Positions 51,377 through 62,848 of a stretch of 64,000 nt of DNA are shown piece by piece; the first letter of the stretch is position 1; each line of letters begins with the position of its first letter. The stretch spans positions 186,001-250,000 of the forward strand of contig OX365937.1 of NCBI GenBank assembly GCA_947243795.1. The letters run 5' to 3'. The notes beneath the pieces were generated by a model. It was not told the origin of the DNA. It made no database searches and was given only the letters and a program-made list of their open reading frames with translations. This DNA comes from Saccharomyces uvarum (Eukaryota; Ascomycota; Saccharomycetes; Saccharomycetales; Saccharomycetaceae). The translations under genes were made by a program, and so were the position numbers.

Positions 51377-51512
51377 TTGTCAACCTTTAGGCTAAACTGC
51401 GTTAATTGTTGTCGCAATCTATAAATTTTCGTATAAATAATACATAGGAGTTAAATTTATTTTATTGGTGTGTTCTGTACATAAAACGTGTGTAAAAGTG
51501 GATGCTTTTTGA

Positions 51513-52985
51513 CTATATTCTAATGAAAATCCGTCTTCTATATAAGAAAACTGAAACGGCAGCAATGAATAAACAATATGCTAGCAAAACCAAAAGTGAT
51601 ACCATGGGTGAAGCATCTATTGTAACCATTGTCATGTTAACCAAACCTGTAGACACATTCGCTAAAAGAAATAGAAACAACCCGTTGGAGTTAATTGATT
51701 CCAACGATTCTGGAACCTTATAATTTTCATATGAATTATCAAAAATCTCGTCAATTATGCAGTATCCGGTCAAAAACAGTAAATTATACGTAATGACCCA
51801 TATAGTATATGGCAAATTAGCAAACCTTCTTGATACGTTATAAGGATGATATTGAAAGACCGACTGACTAATGAGAATGAAAATTGTGCTCCATATACAA
51901 AGGCCGGTTAATGGGGTTACTGAAGTCCAACGGTTCCAAGTAGAAGGCTTTCTTGGTTTAGCAACCAAATCTTGAGTGGAAGGCTTGTAAAGATTGTTTA
52001 GAGTTGGTTTGTTTCCTAATAAGTAAAACCCTGTGTTCTGACCCCAAAGAAAGATCGAACAATAGCCTAAGAATGATAAGATACCTTCTCTGTTAGCATT
52101 GAAGAAACCCTTTCTATCAGCCAGAATTAAGAAGCTCAAGGTTTGATCATCTTTCAATAATAACCATTCATAGATGCAAGAAATTAGTGTTGCAATGAAA
52201 CAACGTGGAATTATTCTTGTAAGCGGATCAATGAGAGTCAAAACTGGCGGTAACAAAGCTAAAGTGATAAAAAAATTCCAGTGAACCCCATATTCTGTGA
52301 CGTGTTCTTGGTATTCCAAATTTTTCACAAAATATAGCCTCATTAAGCCTAAAAACAATAGAGCCCCACCGGATTTCAAAGCATTGTATACATTTCTTAC
52401 AAAGCTGGATTTATCCTTCAGGCTTGAATTCCTTAGCAATGCTCTTGAAGAAACAATGCCGTTACTAAACACAAAGGATCCCACACCAAGATCCATTAAG
52501 GACGTACCCCAAGTTTCGACCTTGGCGAATCTTCTTGGAAAAATGGGGAAGTCTACAGCCAAGATGGCGATGGCAGTTAGAATAAGCATCCCACCTCGGT
52601 AAGCAGTAATATAAGGCTTCTTTTCTAGCTGGAACTGTTGCGAAGCTAACTTGTTCCTTTTATGTACTTTAGTGGAAGGTTTGCTTGAGCTGGTAAATCT
52701 TCCGTAGATGAACGTGGACATACAAGGAAGCACTATTAATAAGCCTAAAAGATATGGATCACTAGCATAAGTAGTAATCGATAACAGCAAAGGAACCCAA
52801 TTCAATGCAAAATCAATGACATATTGTACGTTGGATGTCTTTGATTGCATAAAGGTGGAATATTTCAATAGGTTCCATGATACGTAAGTTACTAACGCAA
52901 TTGATGTCACTGCATTAATTTCTCTAATGGAACCACCATTGAGGCCCGTCACGAAATCCTCTTTTCTTTGTTTTAACGTCGACAT
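51513..52985 (-). CDS. GWT1: GPI-anchor inositol acyltransferase
   Basis: The 490-residue product has the same length as S. cerevisiae Gwt1 and about 13 hydrophobic helices over its whole length. The N-terminal MSTLKQRKEDFVTGLNGGS matches the family, and Asn-Gly-Gly-Ser near 16-19 is conserved in PIGW proteins. Gwt1 transfers palmitate from acyl-CoA to the inositol ring of GlcN-PI in the ER, an early step of GPI-anchor synthesis, and is the target of gepinacin-type antifungals. The gene is tail-to-tail with SRS2, and its 5' end lies 210 bp from the DPB11 stop. Confidence 0.97.
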   Translation of the reverse strand: MSTLKQRKEDFVTGLNGGSIREINAVTSIALVTYVSWNLLKYSTFMQSKTSNVQYVIDFALNWVPLLLSITTYASDPYLLGLLIVLPCMSTFIYGRFTSSSKPSTKVHKRNKLASQQFQLEKKPYITAYRGGMLILTAIAILAVDFPIFPRRFAKVETWGTSLMDLGVGSFVFSNGIVSSRALLRNSSLKDKSSFVRNVYNALKSGGALLFLGLMRLYFVKNLEYQEHVTEYGVHWNFFITLALLPPVLTLIDPLTRIIPRCFIATLISCIYEWLLLKDDQTLSFLILADRKGFFNANREGILSFLGYCSIFLWGQNTGFYLLGNKPTLNNLYKPSTQDLVAKPRKPSTWNRWTSVTPLTGLCIWSTIFILISQSVFQYHPYNVSRRFANLPYTIWVITYNLLFLTGYCIIDEIFDNSYENYKVPESLESINSNGLFLFLLANVSTGLVNMTMVTIDASPMVSLLVLLAYCLFIAAVSVFLYRRRIFIRI

Positions 52986-53195
52986 TGTCTACTGACGTAT
53001 CGCTCCAGCTTGACTATAGATTCGCTACGTGTTATTTTTATTATTATTTTTGTTTGCTTCATTTCCCCCACGGTATACCTTAATAGCTATTATCATACAT
53101 AACGGAAAATGTATATAGATGAGGAAACTGAATTATGCTGAGAGGATATTGGCGTGTATGTAGATAGATATACGATATGTAGTGGTCATCAAGTT

Positions 53196-55475
53196 TTATG
53201 AACCTAATTCCTTCGTCTGAGTTCTTGTATGTCGTCTTATGGGCTTCTCTGAAGAAATGGCATTTTTTTTATCTTGAATGGAACCATATGTAACTTGAGT
53301 ATGAGATATCTCTTCAACTGCTGTCGTTTGTTCTACATTGAGAACTGCGGTCGGTAGATTTGTGGGTATATTTTCCGACATCATTGTGCCCCAACTAGTG
53401 GTTCTTTTAATTGGTTTAGGAACAAAATTCTTTAGTGGTGACTCTAACTTTATCCTTTTTGTATCTGGCATCTGTCTCGCTGGGGATTTCTCCTTGACAG
53501 TCGATGGAATGCTGCTTCTTTTCCTTTCGTTATCTGTTTCTCTAATTTTTTGTAATAACTCGTTTTTAGTATCCTTTATGGAGTGCTCTGATAATGAGGA
53601 GTTTTTACTTTTCAAAAGAATAGTTTTATCAATTTTTGGGTCATTGTTTTGATATTTTATTTCAGAACTATTATTTGTGTGGTTTGGTTTTTTTATTTTA
53701 CATTTAAAATCGTCCTTTTGTCCTCTTGGACAAATAATGCACCATTTGATATTATTCAAGAAGATTTCGTCGCTATCTTCAGACGCAATGGATAATAATT
53801 TGAAGATAAATGCTGGTGTGACTACTGGTATGGAATGGAATTTTTTGATGTACTCAATTTTCCTTTTCATGGAGTTCCTCAAGATTGGGTTACTTTGAAA
53901 ATCTTTTTTTTTGTTATAATCACTGTCATCATCAGTGTTATTACTGCTAAATTGAGTAAAGAGGTCACTAAACTCATTCGACCATAGCGGGTGATTCTTT
54001 GGTATACTAGGCAATGCCGCCAAGTTAATCAACAAAATATCAGTAGAGGTGTTCAGGTATTCTGCATAATTGATACCCATTGGTTTTAAGAAGTTTAGAA
54101 TTTTGGTCAGATGTAATAGTTCTACACCAGAAAACCCAGTAATGGTAACATTCAAAAAAGGCGAAGGAGAAACGTCGTGATGCAATAATTTTGATGAAAA
54201 TAATACTTGGAAATCCAGTGTGTTGAGAAAAGGTTTCGACCACGAGTCTATTGGGTGTAGTAGTTTCTGATAATGCAAGCAGCGCTCAATGAAAAATTCC
54301 GTAACTATGCCGTCACCGTCACCTGCAATACCAGGTAAATCATCGAATGAATCAAGGGGGCAATCACTTGGAATGACGAAATAGGAATGTTCGTATAGAC
54401 TATCCATGCGGGAAGTTTCAACCCTACCCCCATTCTGAACGATAATCTTAGTTAGTATTGATCGATGATTGGCGGGAAAGTTTTGGTGGATGACGAATGA
54501 ACATTCACTAAATATCAATGTTGCTATAGAGTCTTGATGGTCGTTATTCATCGATGGCGAGGTCTGTGCAAGTACAGAAAAATTCGTCTTATTATCCTGA
54601 TGTAAAGACATTGCCTTGTCCCAAATCTTGTCACCCTTCGGTTTGAACTTATTTAACAGAAAGGATGTTTTCGGGAGTGTTGGAGTAGCGGAAGACGATT
54701 GTGGTTGTAGGAAAGAGCGATCATTTGTATTTGTTGGAAAAGTGGAGTTTATCTTATCCCAACAATCGCAAGAGTTAAAACCGATAGAATCATACGCCAA
54801 CTCTTTCAATGTCGGCAGAAGATAATAGGGGTCGTAAGGTAGTAGCGCATTTCTTCTTTGGCAATCCAGAATCCATTTGAAATGTATAATGGGCAAGTTT
54901 TGGGCGATGGCGGCACTGACTCTTGCGCCAGACAACGAATCCGTAACAAAGATCGATATCTGCGCGTTCGGATCTTGGTTATCGTCATCATGGGAGGCCG
55001 TATCTCTAATCACAAAATTTTGGTAGTTGTAACTTGAACAGCCTAATTTCTTAATGGACTGAATCAATGAATCAATGGAAGCGGTTTTCGCATCGTTTAT
55101 TCTGCCAATGAAGATATTGAAGTTCTGCAAAAATTTAAATGAAAATCGCTGATACAGTACTTTTAGCATTTCATGAGTGGTATTTGTTGTCGCGGGGATA
55201 CCGGATTGCGGCAATACGTTTTCTCCAGATAGCCAAAGCTGGTAAATGTCGTTGATTGCGTGGATGTCAATGAATATGATGTCAAATCTGTGCTTTACAG
55301 CGAATTTGAACTTGTTCGTATTAGTAGTAGATCCGACGATAAGAACATTAACCTGTCTGGTCAGATCTTTAGAAAATATGCCACCCAGCTTGATGATCTT
55401 CTTGGATAGTTTCTTTGATAAGATTTCATTATTTATTGCAGTCGGACAAAATGTTATTCCTTGGAAGGGTTTCAT
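53196..55475 (-). CDS. DPB11: Replication initiation and checkpoint scaffold with four BRCT domains
   Basis: The 759-residue product (S. cerevisiae 764) has tandem BRCT pairs: roughly 1-100 and 125-220, then about 315-415 and 425-560. WILDCQRRNALLPYDPY near 200-216 is a clear BRCT tryptophan motif. The C-terminal 200 residues are charged and disordered, and include the Mec1-activating region with a conserved WG dipeptide (TSWGTM near 700). Dpb11 binds CDK-phosphorylated Sld3 and Sld2 in origin firing, and phosphorylated Rad9 and Ddc1 in the checkpoint. An MCB site lies upstream. Confidence 0.97.
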   Translation of the reverse strand: MKPFQGITFCPTAINNEILSKKLSKKIIKLGGIFSKDLTRQVNVLIVGSTTNTNKFKFAVKHRFDIIFIDIHAINDIYQLWLSGENVLPQSGIPATTNTTHEMLKVLYQRFSFKFLQNFNIFIGRINDAKTASIDSLIQSIKKLGCSSYNYQNFVIRDTASHDDDNQDPNAQISIFVTDSLSGARVSAAIAQNLPIIHFKWILDCQRRNALLPYDPYYLLPTLKELAYDSIGFNSCDCWDKINSTFPTNTNDRSFLQPQSSSATPTLPKTSFLLNKFKPKGDKIWDKAMSLHQDNKTNFSVLAQTSPSMNNDHQDSIATLIFSECSFVIHQNFPANHRSILTKIIVQNGGRVETSRMDSLYEHSYFVIPSDCPLDSFDDLPGIAGDGDGIVTEFFIERCLHYQKLLHPIDSWSKPFLNTLDFQVLFSSKLLHHDVSPSPFLNVTITGFSGVELLHLTKILNFLKPMGINYAEYLNTSTDILLINLAALPSIPKNHPLWSNEFSDLFTQFSSNNTDDDSDYNKKKDFQSNPILRNSMKRKIEYIKKFHSIPVVTPAFIFKLLSIASEDSDEIFLNNIKWCIICPRGQKDDFKCKIKKPNHTNNSSEIKYQNNDPKIDKTILLKSKNSSLSEHSIKDTKNELLQKIRETDNERKRSSIPSTVKEKSPARQMPDTKRIKLESPLKNFVPKPIKRTTSWGTMMSENIPTNLPTAVLNVEQTTAVEEISHTQVTYGSIQDKKNAISSEKPIRRHTRTQTKELGS

Positions 55476-55658
55476 AATTATATCAATGCCGATGGTAACG
55501 TCCGTGCCATGCTACAGTCGCAAGCCCTATATACTACTGTATTATTTGTCTTATTTTTACTGGCACATTCGAACAAACCGAACCAGTACTATGTATATTT
55601 TACCTTACAATACGCGAATATTCGATCAATTTTTTTTTCATACTAAAGAGGGTAAGAA

Positions 55659-55664
55659 ACGCGT
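55659..55664 (-). promoter_or_regulatory. MluI cell-cycle box upstream of DPB11
   Basis: ACGCGT lies 184-189 bp upstream of the DPB11 ATG, a typical distance for MBF sites of replication genes. It is a single 6-bp match, so chance cannot be excluded. Confidence 0.5.
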
Positions 55665-56068
55665 CTCACTGCCGCACATGCGAAATATAAGAAGAAAAGA
55701 ATAGTAATAGACTCAAGGCCGCTATGAGGAGAACAGTGGCTTCAAAGTCGATGAGCTCGTCTCGGAAGTAAGTTTATGATGGCATAGCACGGTCAAGCAT
55801 GAGAAAGTGCATGGGCTAAATACAAGGACAATTGTAACATGGGTTCTTCAGCCAAAAGAAAAGGCGCGAAGGCCGTTTTGTAGTGGTGATGAGCGTTAAA
55901 ACTATACGGAAATGGCCGTAATTTAAATCGCGGTGGGGTGGGAAGAAGCTAGTCAGCAGAATGTGCTTTAAGCTCTAATCAGTAGTGACGGCGGTGGTGA
56001 TATGACGCGGCGGTGATGCATATAGGGTGGGGTGTGGGTGGAACGAGAACACCGCCAGCTTTTTTTTG

Positions 56069-56222
56069 CCGTTCGACCGGCGTGGGCGGCTAAATTAGGG
56101 GTGGGTCCGGAAGTCGGCGGCAAAGCACAAACTATATAAAAGGTAGAGATCTTTGCAGGTTCTACCCCTTTCGTTTCCTTTGTTTTCATTTTTCTCTGTT
56201 CTCCAGTCTACTTTGGCGGCTA
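56069..56222 (+). promoter_or_regulatory. SIP4 promoter: CSRE and two URS1-like sites
   Basis: CCGTTCGACCG at 56069-56079 matches all positions of the carbon source-responsive element CCRTYSRNCCG, the site bound by Cat8 and by Sip4 itself. TGGGCGGCTA at 56083-56092 and TTGGCGGCTA at 56213-56222 are each near matches to URS1 (Ume6). The second lies only 41-50 bp before the ATG, so probably in the leader. The remaining DPB11-SIP4 spacer (55476-56262) is unusually G-rich around 55930-56110, and contains no gene. Confidence 0.7.
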
Positions 56223-56262
56223 ATTCTTTTGCTTTTTAATACACGTTAACTTCTAATAGACA

Positions 56263-58842
56263 ATGCCCAAGAGGAAATATGGCAGGTCTTATTCGCTCGA
56301 TAATGCGGATACTCACAGCAACAAAGTGCTGATAGTGCCGACAGGCCCAAGCGCCACCAACGCAGTCCCAGATTTCTCCGTCCGGAAGGCTCATGCTTGT
56401 GATAGATGCAGACTGAAAAAGATCAAGTGCGACGGTTTGAAGCCGAACTGTTCAAACTGTGGCAAGATCGACTTCCCTTGCAAAACTTCGGATAAGCTGT
56501 CCAGAAGAGGCCTCCCAAAGGGTTACACGGAATTGCTGGAAAAGGAAATTGTGCGATTGACGAATTTGAATGCGAATACGAATGTGAATGTGAATGTGAA
56601 CGCGAATGCGAACGCGAATGCGAATGTGAACGCCACTGCTAACGCGAATTCAAACCTTCCATTCATCAACGATACGTTTTACTGTTTTAACAACTACAAT
56701 ACTCAGTCTGGCAATCAAAGATTTCTGGGTCATTTGACTTGGAACATCCTCACTGAGACGTTCCCCAACCAGAAATTAATGACATTTACAGATGATCGCG
56801 ACCAAAACGGCCTCCAGTTACAACTCTTAACTGATTTTTTGAATTTGAATACCGATTTTAATCATCTGCCAAATTTTCTTTTATTGAAGTATAATTATAA
56901 TCTGCAATTTTTGAAAAATTTACTATCAGTAATCATCAAAGACTTTTTCAAAAGGCAAAACTCTCTGTTGCCGCTGTTGTATCCTTCAAACTTATGGAAA
57001 AACTCACTTTTGGACAAAATTAATTCGGCAGCAACAGACGATCCAATAACTCTACTAACTTTGATTTATATCATTCAGTTTACCTGGTCTTGTTTTGATG
57101 ATTCCAAACTCTTCAAAATCACCAAATTAATCATATCTTTAACAACCAATGGCACTTTAGATTTGAAAGTTCTGCAATTGGTGAACTTGTCCATTTTTTA
57201 TTTTATGGGCGGCTCTATTGACATTGCTAAAAACAAAGGCTTGCCAACATCAAACTCAAATTTGGACGCCATAATATGGGCCAGTGATTTACTGAATTTA
57301 AATTTCACAAATATTCTAAATATGGGGTTGTATATAAATCCAAAGAAACTGATTTCCATTCCAAACAATACAAACGATAAGAAATCAAACGAAGAAGATG
57401 ACAAAATAGTAGCATTTTGGTGCTTCCAGTTTTTAAACTCTTGGTGGTCTTTAATTCAAGGTTTGCCAAAGTCAAATTTCTTAATTGAAGAATTCCAACC
57501 AAAATCAATTTCAGTACTGAAAATTCCCAAATTGAAACCGTTTGAAATAATATTAAACTTCATCATAAATTCTTTGGATGGATGTAATTTATTGAAAATC
57601 TCTTCATTGAGCGTTTCAGATCTTAGTTTTCAATTTTTCCAAAATGAATTGGACAATTTCAAAAACAATTTATTATTTTGGAATCTTTATCACAATTTAA
57701 GCGATCACGAAAACTTTAATTTTTTAACTAAAAAGTCGAATGCAAAACCAACAATAAATTCATTATTCAAGAATTTAGCAAACTTAAATCACAAGCTTAA
57801 TCAACCAGATTTCGTGGAAATTCAATTGACTCTATTCTATCTAAGTCTAAAACTAATAACGTCAAAGGAAAACGACCAAGACTTGAATAAAGAGGATATT
57901 TCACTAGAAATTTTGACCCTGTATTTTTTGATTCTGACGGATAACTCTAATAACGATGACGATCAACAACTACAACCACAGCAATTAAATCTTTACCATT
58001 TTATGCCCTTTAATAGTATTGATATTATTAACCTGTGTTTGAATAATTTAAACACCTGGTCAATATCGTATAAATACAAACAAGATCAAAGTCAACTAGA
58101 GTCAAATAAACCAAAATTTGAGAGTCTTCAAAATTTTCTGAACCATTGGTGTTTAGTATGGTATTATGATGAACTTTCTACTAACCCTTTTCTGCAAGTC
58201 CTTAAAATAAATTTTGATCTATTAAATCTCGAAGTAATCAACTCTCCACAACAAGAAGAAGAACAGCAACAACGACAATTACTCATAAGTTTAAACAAAT
58301 TGAGATATTTGAATTCAGTAATGAGCTTCAACTTAAATGCAGGAAAGTCAAATGGTACATCAAAGGTCAATACTCAACTTAATCTTTTACAAAATTCGAA
58401 CACAAACTCTAGTTCTAATTTTTTGAAGACATCTCCATACGACTTCAATAAGATTTTCATGAATAACTTTGAAAATTATGATTACGAAACGGATGAAGGT
58501 TATGCTGAAGACGATGATGAAGAGGACAGCGACAGCGATAATAGTTTACCCTTGGAGATCCCATTCAATAAGAATAAAACCAAATACAATAATAAAAACA
58601 AAGAAATACCGCAAAGATTGTCTCTATTTCAGAATAGAAACAATAATTCTGCAAACTTCAATCCAAGCCCGATTTCAGATCCAAATCTAAATCTAAATCT
58701 AAATCCTGATTCGCCTTCGACTACAACCGCAAGGAAAAAATTTCTAGACCATATCATTTTAGATAACAGAGAAATCCTCAACGGTGATGGCTCCAGCAAA
58801 CAAAAATTCAAAATTCAGAATATCCTAAATTCATCCTTCTAG
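56263..58842 (+). CDS. SIP4: Zn(II)2Cys6 activator of gluconeogenic genes, Snf1-interacting
   Basis: The 859-residue product (S. cerevisiae about 829) has the binuclear zinc cluster C-X2-C-X6-C-X6-C-X2-C-X6-C (C46, C49, C56, C63, C66, C73), followed by a short linker and coiled coil near 85-102. A low-complexity Asn-Ala-Val tract at about 101-130 accounts for part of the extra length. The centre is a helical fungal transcription-factor region rich in Asn, Leu and Phe. The C-terminal part is acidic (near 745-765) and Asn-rich, a likely activation region. Sip4 binds CSREs when glucose is absent and is phosphorylated through Snf1. The CSRE in its own promoter fits control by Cat8 and feedback. 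Confidence 0.95.
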   Translation: MPKRKYGRSYSLDNADTHSNKVLIVPTGPSATNAVPDFSVRKAHACDRCRLKKIKCDGLKPNCSNCGKIDFPCKTSDKLSRRGLPKGYTELLEKEIVRLTNLNANTNVNVNVNANANANANVNATANANSNLPFINDTFYCFNNYNTQSGNQRFLGHLTWNILTETFPNQKLMTFTDDRDQNGLQLQLLTDFLNLNTDFNHLPNFLLLKYNYNLQFLKNLLSVIIKDFFKRQNSLLPLLYPSNLWKNSLLDKINSAATDDPITLLTLIYIIQFTWSCFDDSKLFKITKLIISLTTNGTLDLKVLQLVNLSIFYFMGGSIDIAKNKGLPTSNSNLDAIIWASDLLNLNFTNILNMGLYINPKKLISIPNNTNDKKSNEEDDKIVAFWCFQFLNSWWSLIQGLPKSNFLIEEFQPKSISVLKIPKLKPFEIILNFIINSLDGCNLLKISSLSVSDLSFQFFQNELDNFKNNLLFWNLYHNLSDHENFNFLTKKSNAKPTINSLFKNLANLNHKLNQPDFVEIQLTLFYLSLKLITSKENDQDLNKEDISLEILTLYFLILTDNSNNDDDQQLQPQQLNLYHFMPFNSIDIINLCLNNLNTWSISYKYKQDQSQLESNKPKFESLQNFLNHWCLVWYYDELSTNPFLQVLKINFDLLNLEVINSPQQEEEQQQRQLLISLNKLRYLNSVMSFNLNAGKSNGTSKVNTQLNLLQNSNTNSSSNFLKTSPYDFNKIFMNNFENYDYETDEGYAEDDDEEDSDSDNSLPLEIPFNKNKTKYNNKNKEIPQRLSLFQNRNNNSANFNPSPISDPNLNLNLNPDSPSTTTARKKFLDHIILDNREILNGDGSSKQKFKIQNILNSSF
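56562..56649 (+). repeat. In-frame hexanucleotide minisatellite in SIP4
   Basis: About 13 tandem 6-base units of the form GAATGT/GAACGC/GAATGC encode alternating Asn with Val, Ala or Thr. The unit is a multiple of three, so length changes keep the frame. CG-rich units are strikingly unlike the surrounding AT-rich codons. Confidence 0.85.
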
Positions 58843-59206
58843 CAATGACACATATTAGCCTTACTTTCTTCTCTGACTGTTTGTCAAATGGTCACTTCCT
58901 AAATGACAGTTGTGACTCACACGCTTTTCTTTGCCTTGTTTTGCTCGAAATGACACATTGGTCATTTGTTTCCGTTAAGTGCAACTCACAGCAGAAGCGG
59001 CCGCACGGATTTTTTTCAGCTGGGCTGGTCACATATCTCTTTGGCGCAGTTTTCCGTGCGCGTCGAAAAAAAACCCACCTATATAAATGAACTTTTTACC
59101 TCTAAAGGCAGTTGATTCCCTGTATGTCCTTTAAGTACAGTTGATAACGAGCATTTAATTTATTTATTTATTTTAAGTTTTCTAAGTAAACCAAACAATT
59201 GTTACC
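58843..59206 (+). promoter_or_regulatory. ARG3 promoter with Gcn4 site and TATA box
   Basis: TGACTCA at 58913-58919 is a perfect Gcn4 site, about 290 bp before the ARG3 ATG. TATATAAA at 59080-59087 is a consensus TATA box, about 120 bp before it. Arginine repression through ArgR/Mcm1 is established for S. cerevisiae ARG3, but I could not place those boxes with confidence. Confidence 0.75.
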
Positions 59207-60220
59207 ATGTCAACCACAACATCATCATTATCTTTACGCCATTTTGTGTCTATCAAAGACCTTTCTGATGAAGAATTCAAAATCTTAGTGCAAAGAGCTC
59301 AGCATTTTAAAAACATTTTCAAGGCAAATAAGACGAATGACTTTCAATCCAACCATTTAAAACTATTAGGCAAGACCGTCGCCCTAGTCTTTACTAAAAG
59401 ATCAACAAGAACAAGAATTTCGACTGAGGGTGCCGCCGCCTTCTTTGGTGCTCAACCAATGTTTTTGGGGAAAGAGGATATCCAATTGGGTGTCAACGAA
59501 TCCTTTTATGACACCACCAAGGTCGTATCTTCTATGGTTTCATGTATTTTCGCCCGTGTAAATAAACATGAAGATATTCAAGCACTTTGTAAAGACTCAT
59601 CCGTGCCAATAATCAACTCTCTATGTGATAAATTTCATCCTCTACAAGCAGTTTGTGACTTATTAACGATAATCGAAAATTTTGACATTTCTCTAGATTC
59701 ACTAAATAAGGGGAGCAACTCCAAACTGAAAGTAGCATGGATTGGTGACGCTAACAACGTTATTAATGATATGTCTATTGCATGTTTAAAATTAGGTATG
59801 AGCGTTAGTATTGCCACTCCTCCAGGTATTGAAATGGATTCTGAAATAGTTGACGAAGCCAATGTAATTGCCGAGAGAAACGGTGCAACATTCGAACTAA
59901 CACATGACTCTTTGGAGGCATCTATTGGAGCTAATATACTGGTAACTGATACTTTTGTCTCCATGGGTGAAGAATTTGCAAAGCAGGCCAAACTGAAACA
60001 ATTCGAAGGGTTTCAAATCAATAAAGAATTAACCTCCGTGGCTGATCCAAAGTTTAAATTTATGCACTGTTTACCAAGACATAAAGAAGAAGTCAGCGAT
60101 GACGTCTTCTATGGTGAGCATTCCATAGTTTTCGAAGAAGCTGAAAATAGACTATATGCAGCTATGTCAGTTATTGATGTCTTTGTCACCAACAAGGGTG
60201 ATTTCATGCACCTAAAATAA
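59207..60220 (+). CDS. ARG3: Ornithine carbamoyltransferase
   Basis: The 337-residue product (S. cerevisiae 338) has all family motifs: carbamoyl-phosphate loop STRTR (66-70), HPLQ with H144, and the ornithine-binding HCLP with C288. It has no mitochondrial presequence, in agreement with the cytosolic yeast enzyme. It makes citrulline from ornithine and carbamoyl phosphate in arginine synthesis. In S. cerevisiae it is inhibited by binding arginase when ornithine and arginine are high (epiarginasic control). A Gcn4 site and a TATA box lie upstream. Confidence 0.98.
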   Translation: MSTTTSSLSLRHFVSIKDLSDEEFKILVQRAQHFKNIFKANKTNDFQSNHLKLLGKTVALVFTKRSTRTRISTEGAAAFFGAQPMFLGKEDIQLGVNESFYDTTKVVSSMVSCIFARVNKHEDIQALCKDSSVPIINSLCDKFHPLQAVCDLLTIIENFDISLDSLNKGSNSKLKVAWIGDANNVINDMSIACLKLGMSVSIATPPGIEMDSEIVDEANVIAERNGATFELTHDSLEASIGANILVTDTFVSMGEEFAKQAKLKQFEGFQINKELTSVADPKFKFMHCLPRHKEEVSDDVFYGEHSIVFEEAENRLYAAMSVIDVFVTNKGDFMHLK

Positions 60221-60379
60221 CTCTTAGGTTTCCATGCATGCCCGTCATAAACTAATATATAAATATAGATATAGATATATGGATAAAAATTATATGTCTT
60301 ATCATTTTTAAAATCAATGAGAGAACGTTTCTATTGTGAATTCTATCTTACATTCTATTCCATTATACAAAGTGCTATC

Positions 60380-62848
60380 TTAAAAGTTCAAACATACATT
60401 GCCGACAAATTCCTTTGTGTTGCTCAATTTGAAAACTTTTACATTTTCATCTTGAACCTCACTGGATTGGGCTTTTTCGCACAGAACGTTCGAATAAACA
60501 GCCTTAACATCACAATCGATTTTACACACCGTAATATGAGGAACTTTATTCAAACATTTTAATCCATTGACAATATCGCCGTTCACGTCAATTAGGCACC
60601 CGGTTTCATTTCCGGAAAGTTCTACTACAATAGCAATTATTTTGTCATCCCAGCATAATTTGTTCAGCTTGAATTTCAGCTTGTCAGTGGTGTTCACCAA
60701 TGTAGTACCAGGGCTTGAGTTATGATTGTTGTTATATTCCATTATCTGATCATGGTATCTATTCAAATATAGTTTCCACAACTTCTTCCCCTCCTTCTCA
60801 CGAGACGACATTACGTGGCCCAATGTAATATGGAAGTTTTTTTGAAGTCTACCGTTGGCCAGTAATTCTTCAAATTTTTGTGACAAATCTTTATCATTGG
60901 CAATGCCCTGCCTCACAGAATCAATAATTTCATCATATTCCGTTGCATTAACTGAAATGTACACAGGTTTAATCGATTTAGGTGTTTTTTGTTGATTGCC
61001 ATTGCCCTTACCGACTATCTTTCTCACTGTCGGTTTGTATTCTAAGCTCTTCTTAAATGATTCATCAATTTTGTCATCTGTTGGAACCTCAGGTATCAAG
61101 ATTGGGTAAGCTCTATGGATTTCATTAAGAATTTGGTTTGCATTCGTTAAAGAGGAGTCTACCTCGCTGAAATCCAATTCAATCATTAAATCAAACATGT
61201 TATCGGGTGATCTATCTATATTGAATGGCTGATATCTTTTCAAAAACCCGCTCATGATACCCATGACTTTTTTCTCTCCTAGTTCATCCAATTTGATACT
61301 TTGATGATTATTACCTCTCTTAATTACTCTTTGCATCGTTGTGTCCCTAATTTTCGATAGCTTGTCATATGGTGCGAATGATATACCAATCACCTTGATG
61401 TTCGTATCATATGCCAAATAATCTTCCTTTAGTTCATCTAGCCATTCAAATAGTTGCTTTCTTTCTCGGAATTGATGGTTGTTTCTATCAACTATGACAC
61501 ATTTCATTTCTTGTTTAGCTAGTAGTTCTAACGATTTTTTTAATAATTGTGATTTATCTCTACCAGTGATATCATCATTTTGAATGTGGCCCCAACTTTC
61601 AGGAAACAAATTCGTTAGTGTTTGTGAGGTCGTTGTTTTACCACATCCAATGACTGAAATGGGGAAAATTAGAAATTTCGTATGCTCGTCCACTTTATCA
61701 TAATCTATAGCATTTCTTAATTCTAATTCAGCCACTTTTTCATGATTTAGAATTTCTAACCCACTCATACCATACGACTCCAAAAACATGGTTCTTAATT
61801 CAATGACCCTAAATCCTTTCATGTAATCTTCACGGATCTTGGGGGATGAATCCAATATTGGAATCACGAAATCAAGATACTTGTTGGTTATGAATTTATG
61901 TTTTTTGAATTTGAATACTCTTGAATTATTGGAAATGTAGTCTTTGGTAACCTCTCTCCATTGACGATACATCAAATATGGCTCTTCAAACTTATATTTA
62001 AAGAAAAATGGTTTTCCATTACTCTTTAAATGACATCTAATAACAAAGCCTTCAATCTCTTGGCCTTGAAAAGATCCGCTTGCAGAGCAATCGTCAAAAA
62101 GTTTCTTCAAATCTTCTATGGTGTTCATGTTAAAGGACTGTATGCGCTTGAATCCGTATTTCAAGGCCAATTCAGAAACATCTTTCATATCCCAAGTTTC
62201 AAATTCGGCTTCATTAACATTGACACCATGTAAGTATAAACCAGCTTTCTCGAGGGGATACTCCAAGATGTGCTCTTCAAACGAGTCATCGCAATATTCT
62301 GCGACTGCAGTGACGTTATATGTATATAGCATTCTCGCAAAATCTTTTGGATCGACATTAATATCCGCCAATTGCTTTAAAAGGTGTTTCTCGCCTGCTT
62401 CTGCATGGTTTCTATCTACATCTTCTCTCGGCCCAGTAGAGTGTTTTGAACAAACTACCAATGTACCATCCTCCAAGCCAGAAATGAAAATAATACAACC
62501 ATTGGCCTTTATTGTTACATCATAGGGTCCTTTACAGTTTTCTTCTATCCATTCCCATTTGGTGAAATTTACTTCGCCCATGTTGAAGAATTTATCATAC
62601 CCTCTAGCAACAATAACTGGGCTTTCTATGTCATCGCTAATAAACAAACCTCTAGCTTTACAGGGCAATGTGATATTGTTTTTGCCGTAGTCCCACTCAT
62701 TAAATTTCCAAGAGACTACTCTCTTATCGCTATGTGATAGATTGCAAACTCTTCTGTAAGCTCTACCTCGAGAAGTCAGTTTCTCTGCATCTTCTAGTTC
62801 GCTGACAAGCTTAGTTACTGTTCTTTTATCCCCGTATGGACTGGGCAT
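60380..62848 (-). CDS. TRL1: tRNA ligase (ligase, polynucleotide kinase and cyclic phosphodiesterase)
   Basis: The first ATG is at 62846-62848, giving 822 residues (S. cerevisiae 827); the frame is open 14 codons farther only from a TTG. The ligase domain has the adenylated lysine K114 in IKANG. The kinase has a P-loop GCGKTTT with K404, at the same position as in S. cerevisiae. The cyclic phosphodiesterase domain has two HxT motifs, HITLGH (H673) and HITVCK (H771). Trl1 joins tRNA half-molecules after intron removal and ligates HAC1 exons after Ire1 cleavage in the unfolded protein response. It is essential. It ends 160 bp from the convergent ARG3. Confidence 0.98.
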   Translation of the reverse strand: MPSPYGDKRTVTKLVSELEDAEKLTSRGRAYRRVCNLSHSDKRVVSWKFNEWDYGKNNITLPCKARGLFISDDIESPVIVARGYDKFFNMGEVNFTKWEWIEENCKGPYDVTIKANGCIIFISGLEDGTLVVCSKHSTGPREDVDRNHAEAGEKHLLKQLADINVDPKDFARMLYTYNVTAVAEYCDDSFEEHILEYPLEKAGLYLHGVNVNEAEFETWDMKDVSELALKYGFKRIQSFNMNTIEDLKKLFDDCSASGSFQGQEIEGFVIRCHLKSNGKPFFFKYKFEEPYLMYRQWREVTKDYISNNSRVFKFKKHKFITNKYLDFVIPILDSSPKIREDYMKGFRVIELRTMFLESYGMSGLEILNHEKVAELELRNAIDYDKVDEHTKFLIFPISVIGCGKTTTSQTLTNLFPESWGHIQNDDITGRDKSQLLKKSLELLAKQEMKCVIVDRNNHQFRERKQLFEWLDELKEDYLAYDTNIKVIGISFAPYDKLSKIRDTTMQRVIKRGNNHQSIKLDELGEKKVMGIMSGFLKRYQPFNIDRSPDNMFDLMIELDFSEVDSSLTNANQILNEIHRAYPILIPEVPTDDKIDESFKKSLEYKPTVRKIVGKGNGNQQKTPKSIKPVYISVNATEYDEIIDSVRQGIANDKDLSQKFEELLANGRLQKNFHITLGHVMSSREKEGKKLWKLYLNRYHDQIMEYNNNHNSSPGTTLVNTTDKLKFKLNKLCWDDKIIAIVVELSGNETGCLIDVNGDIVNGLKCLNKVPHITVCKIDCDVKAVYSNVLCEKAQSSEVQDENVKVFKLSNTKEFVGNVCLNF

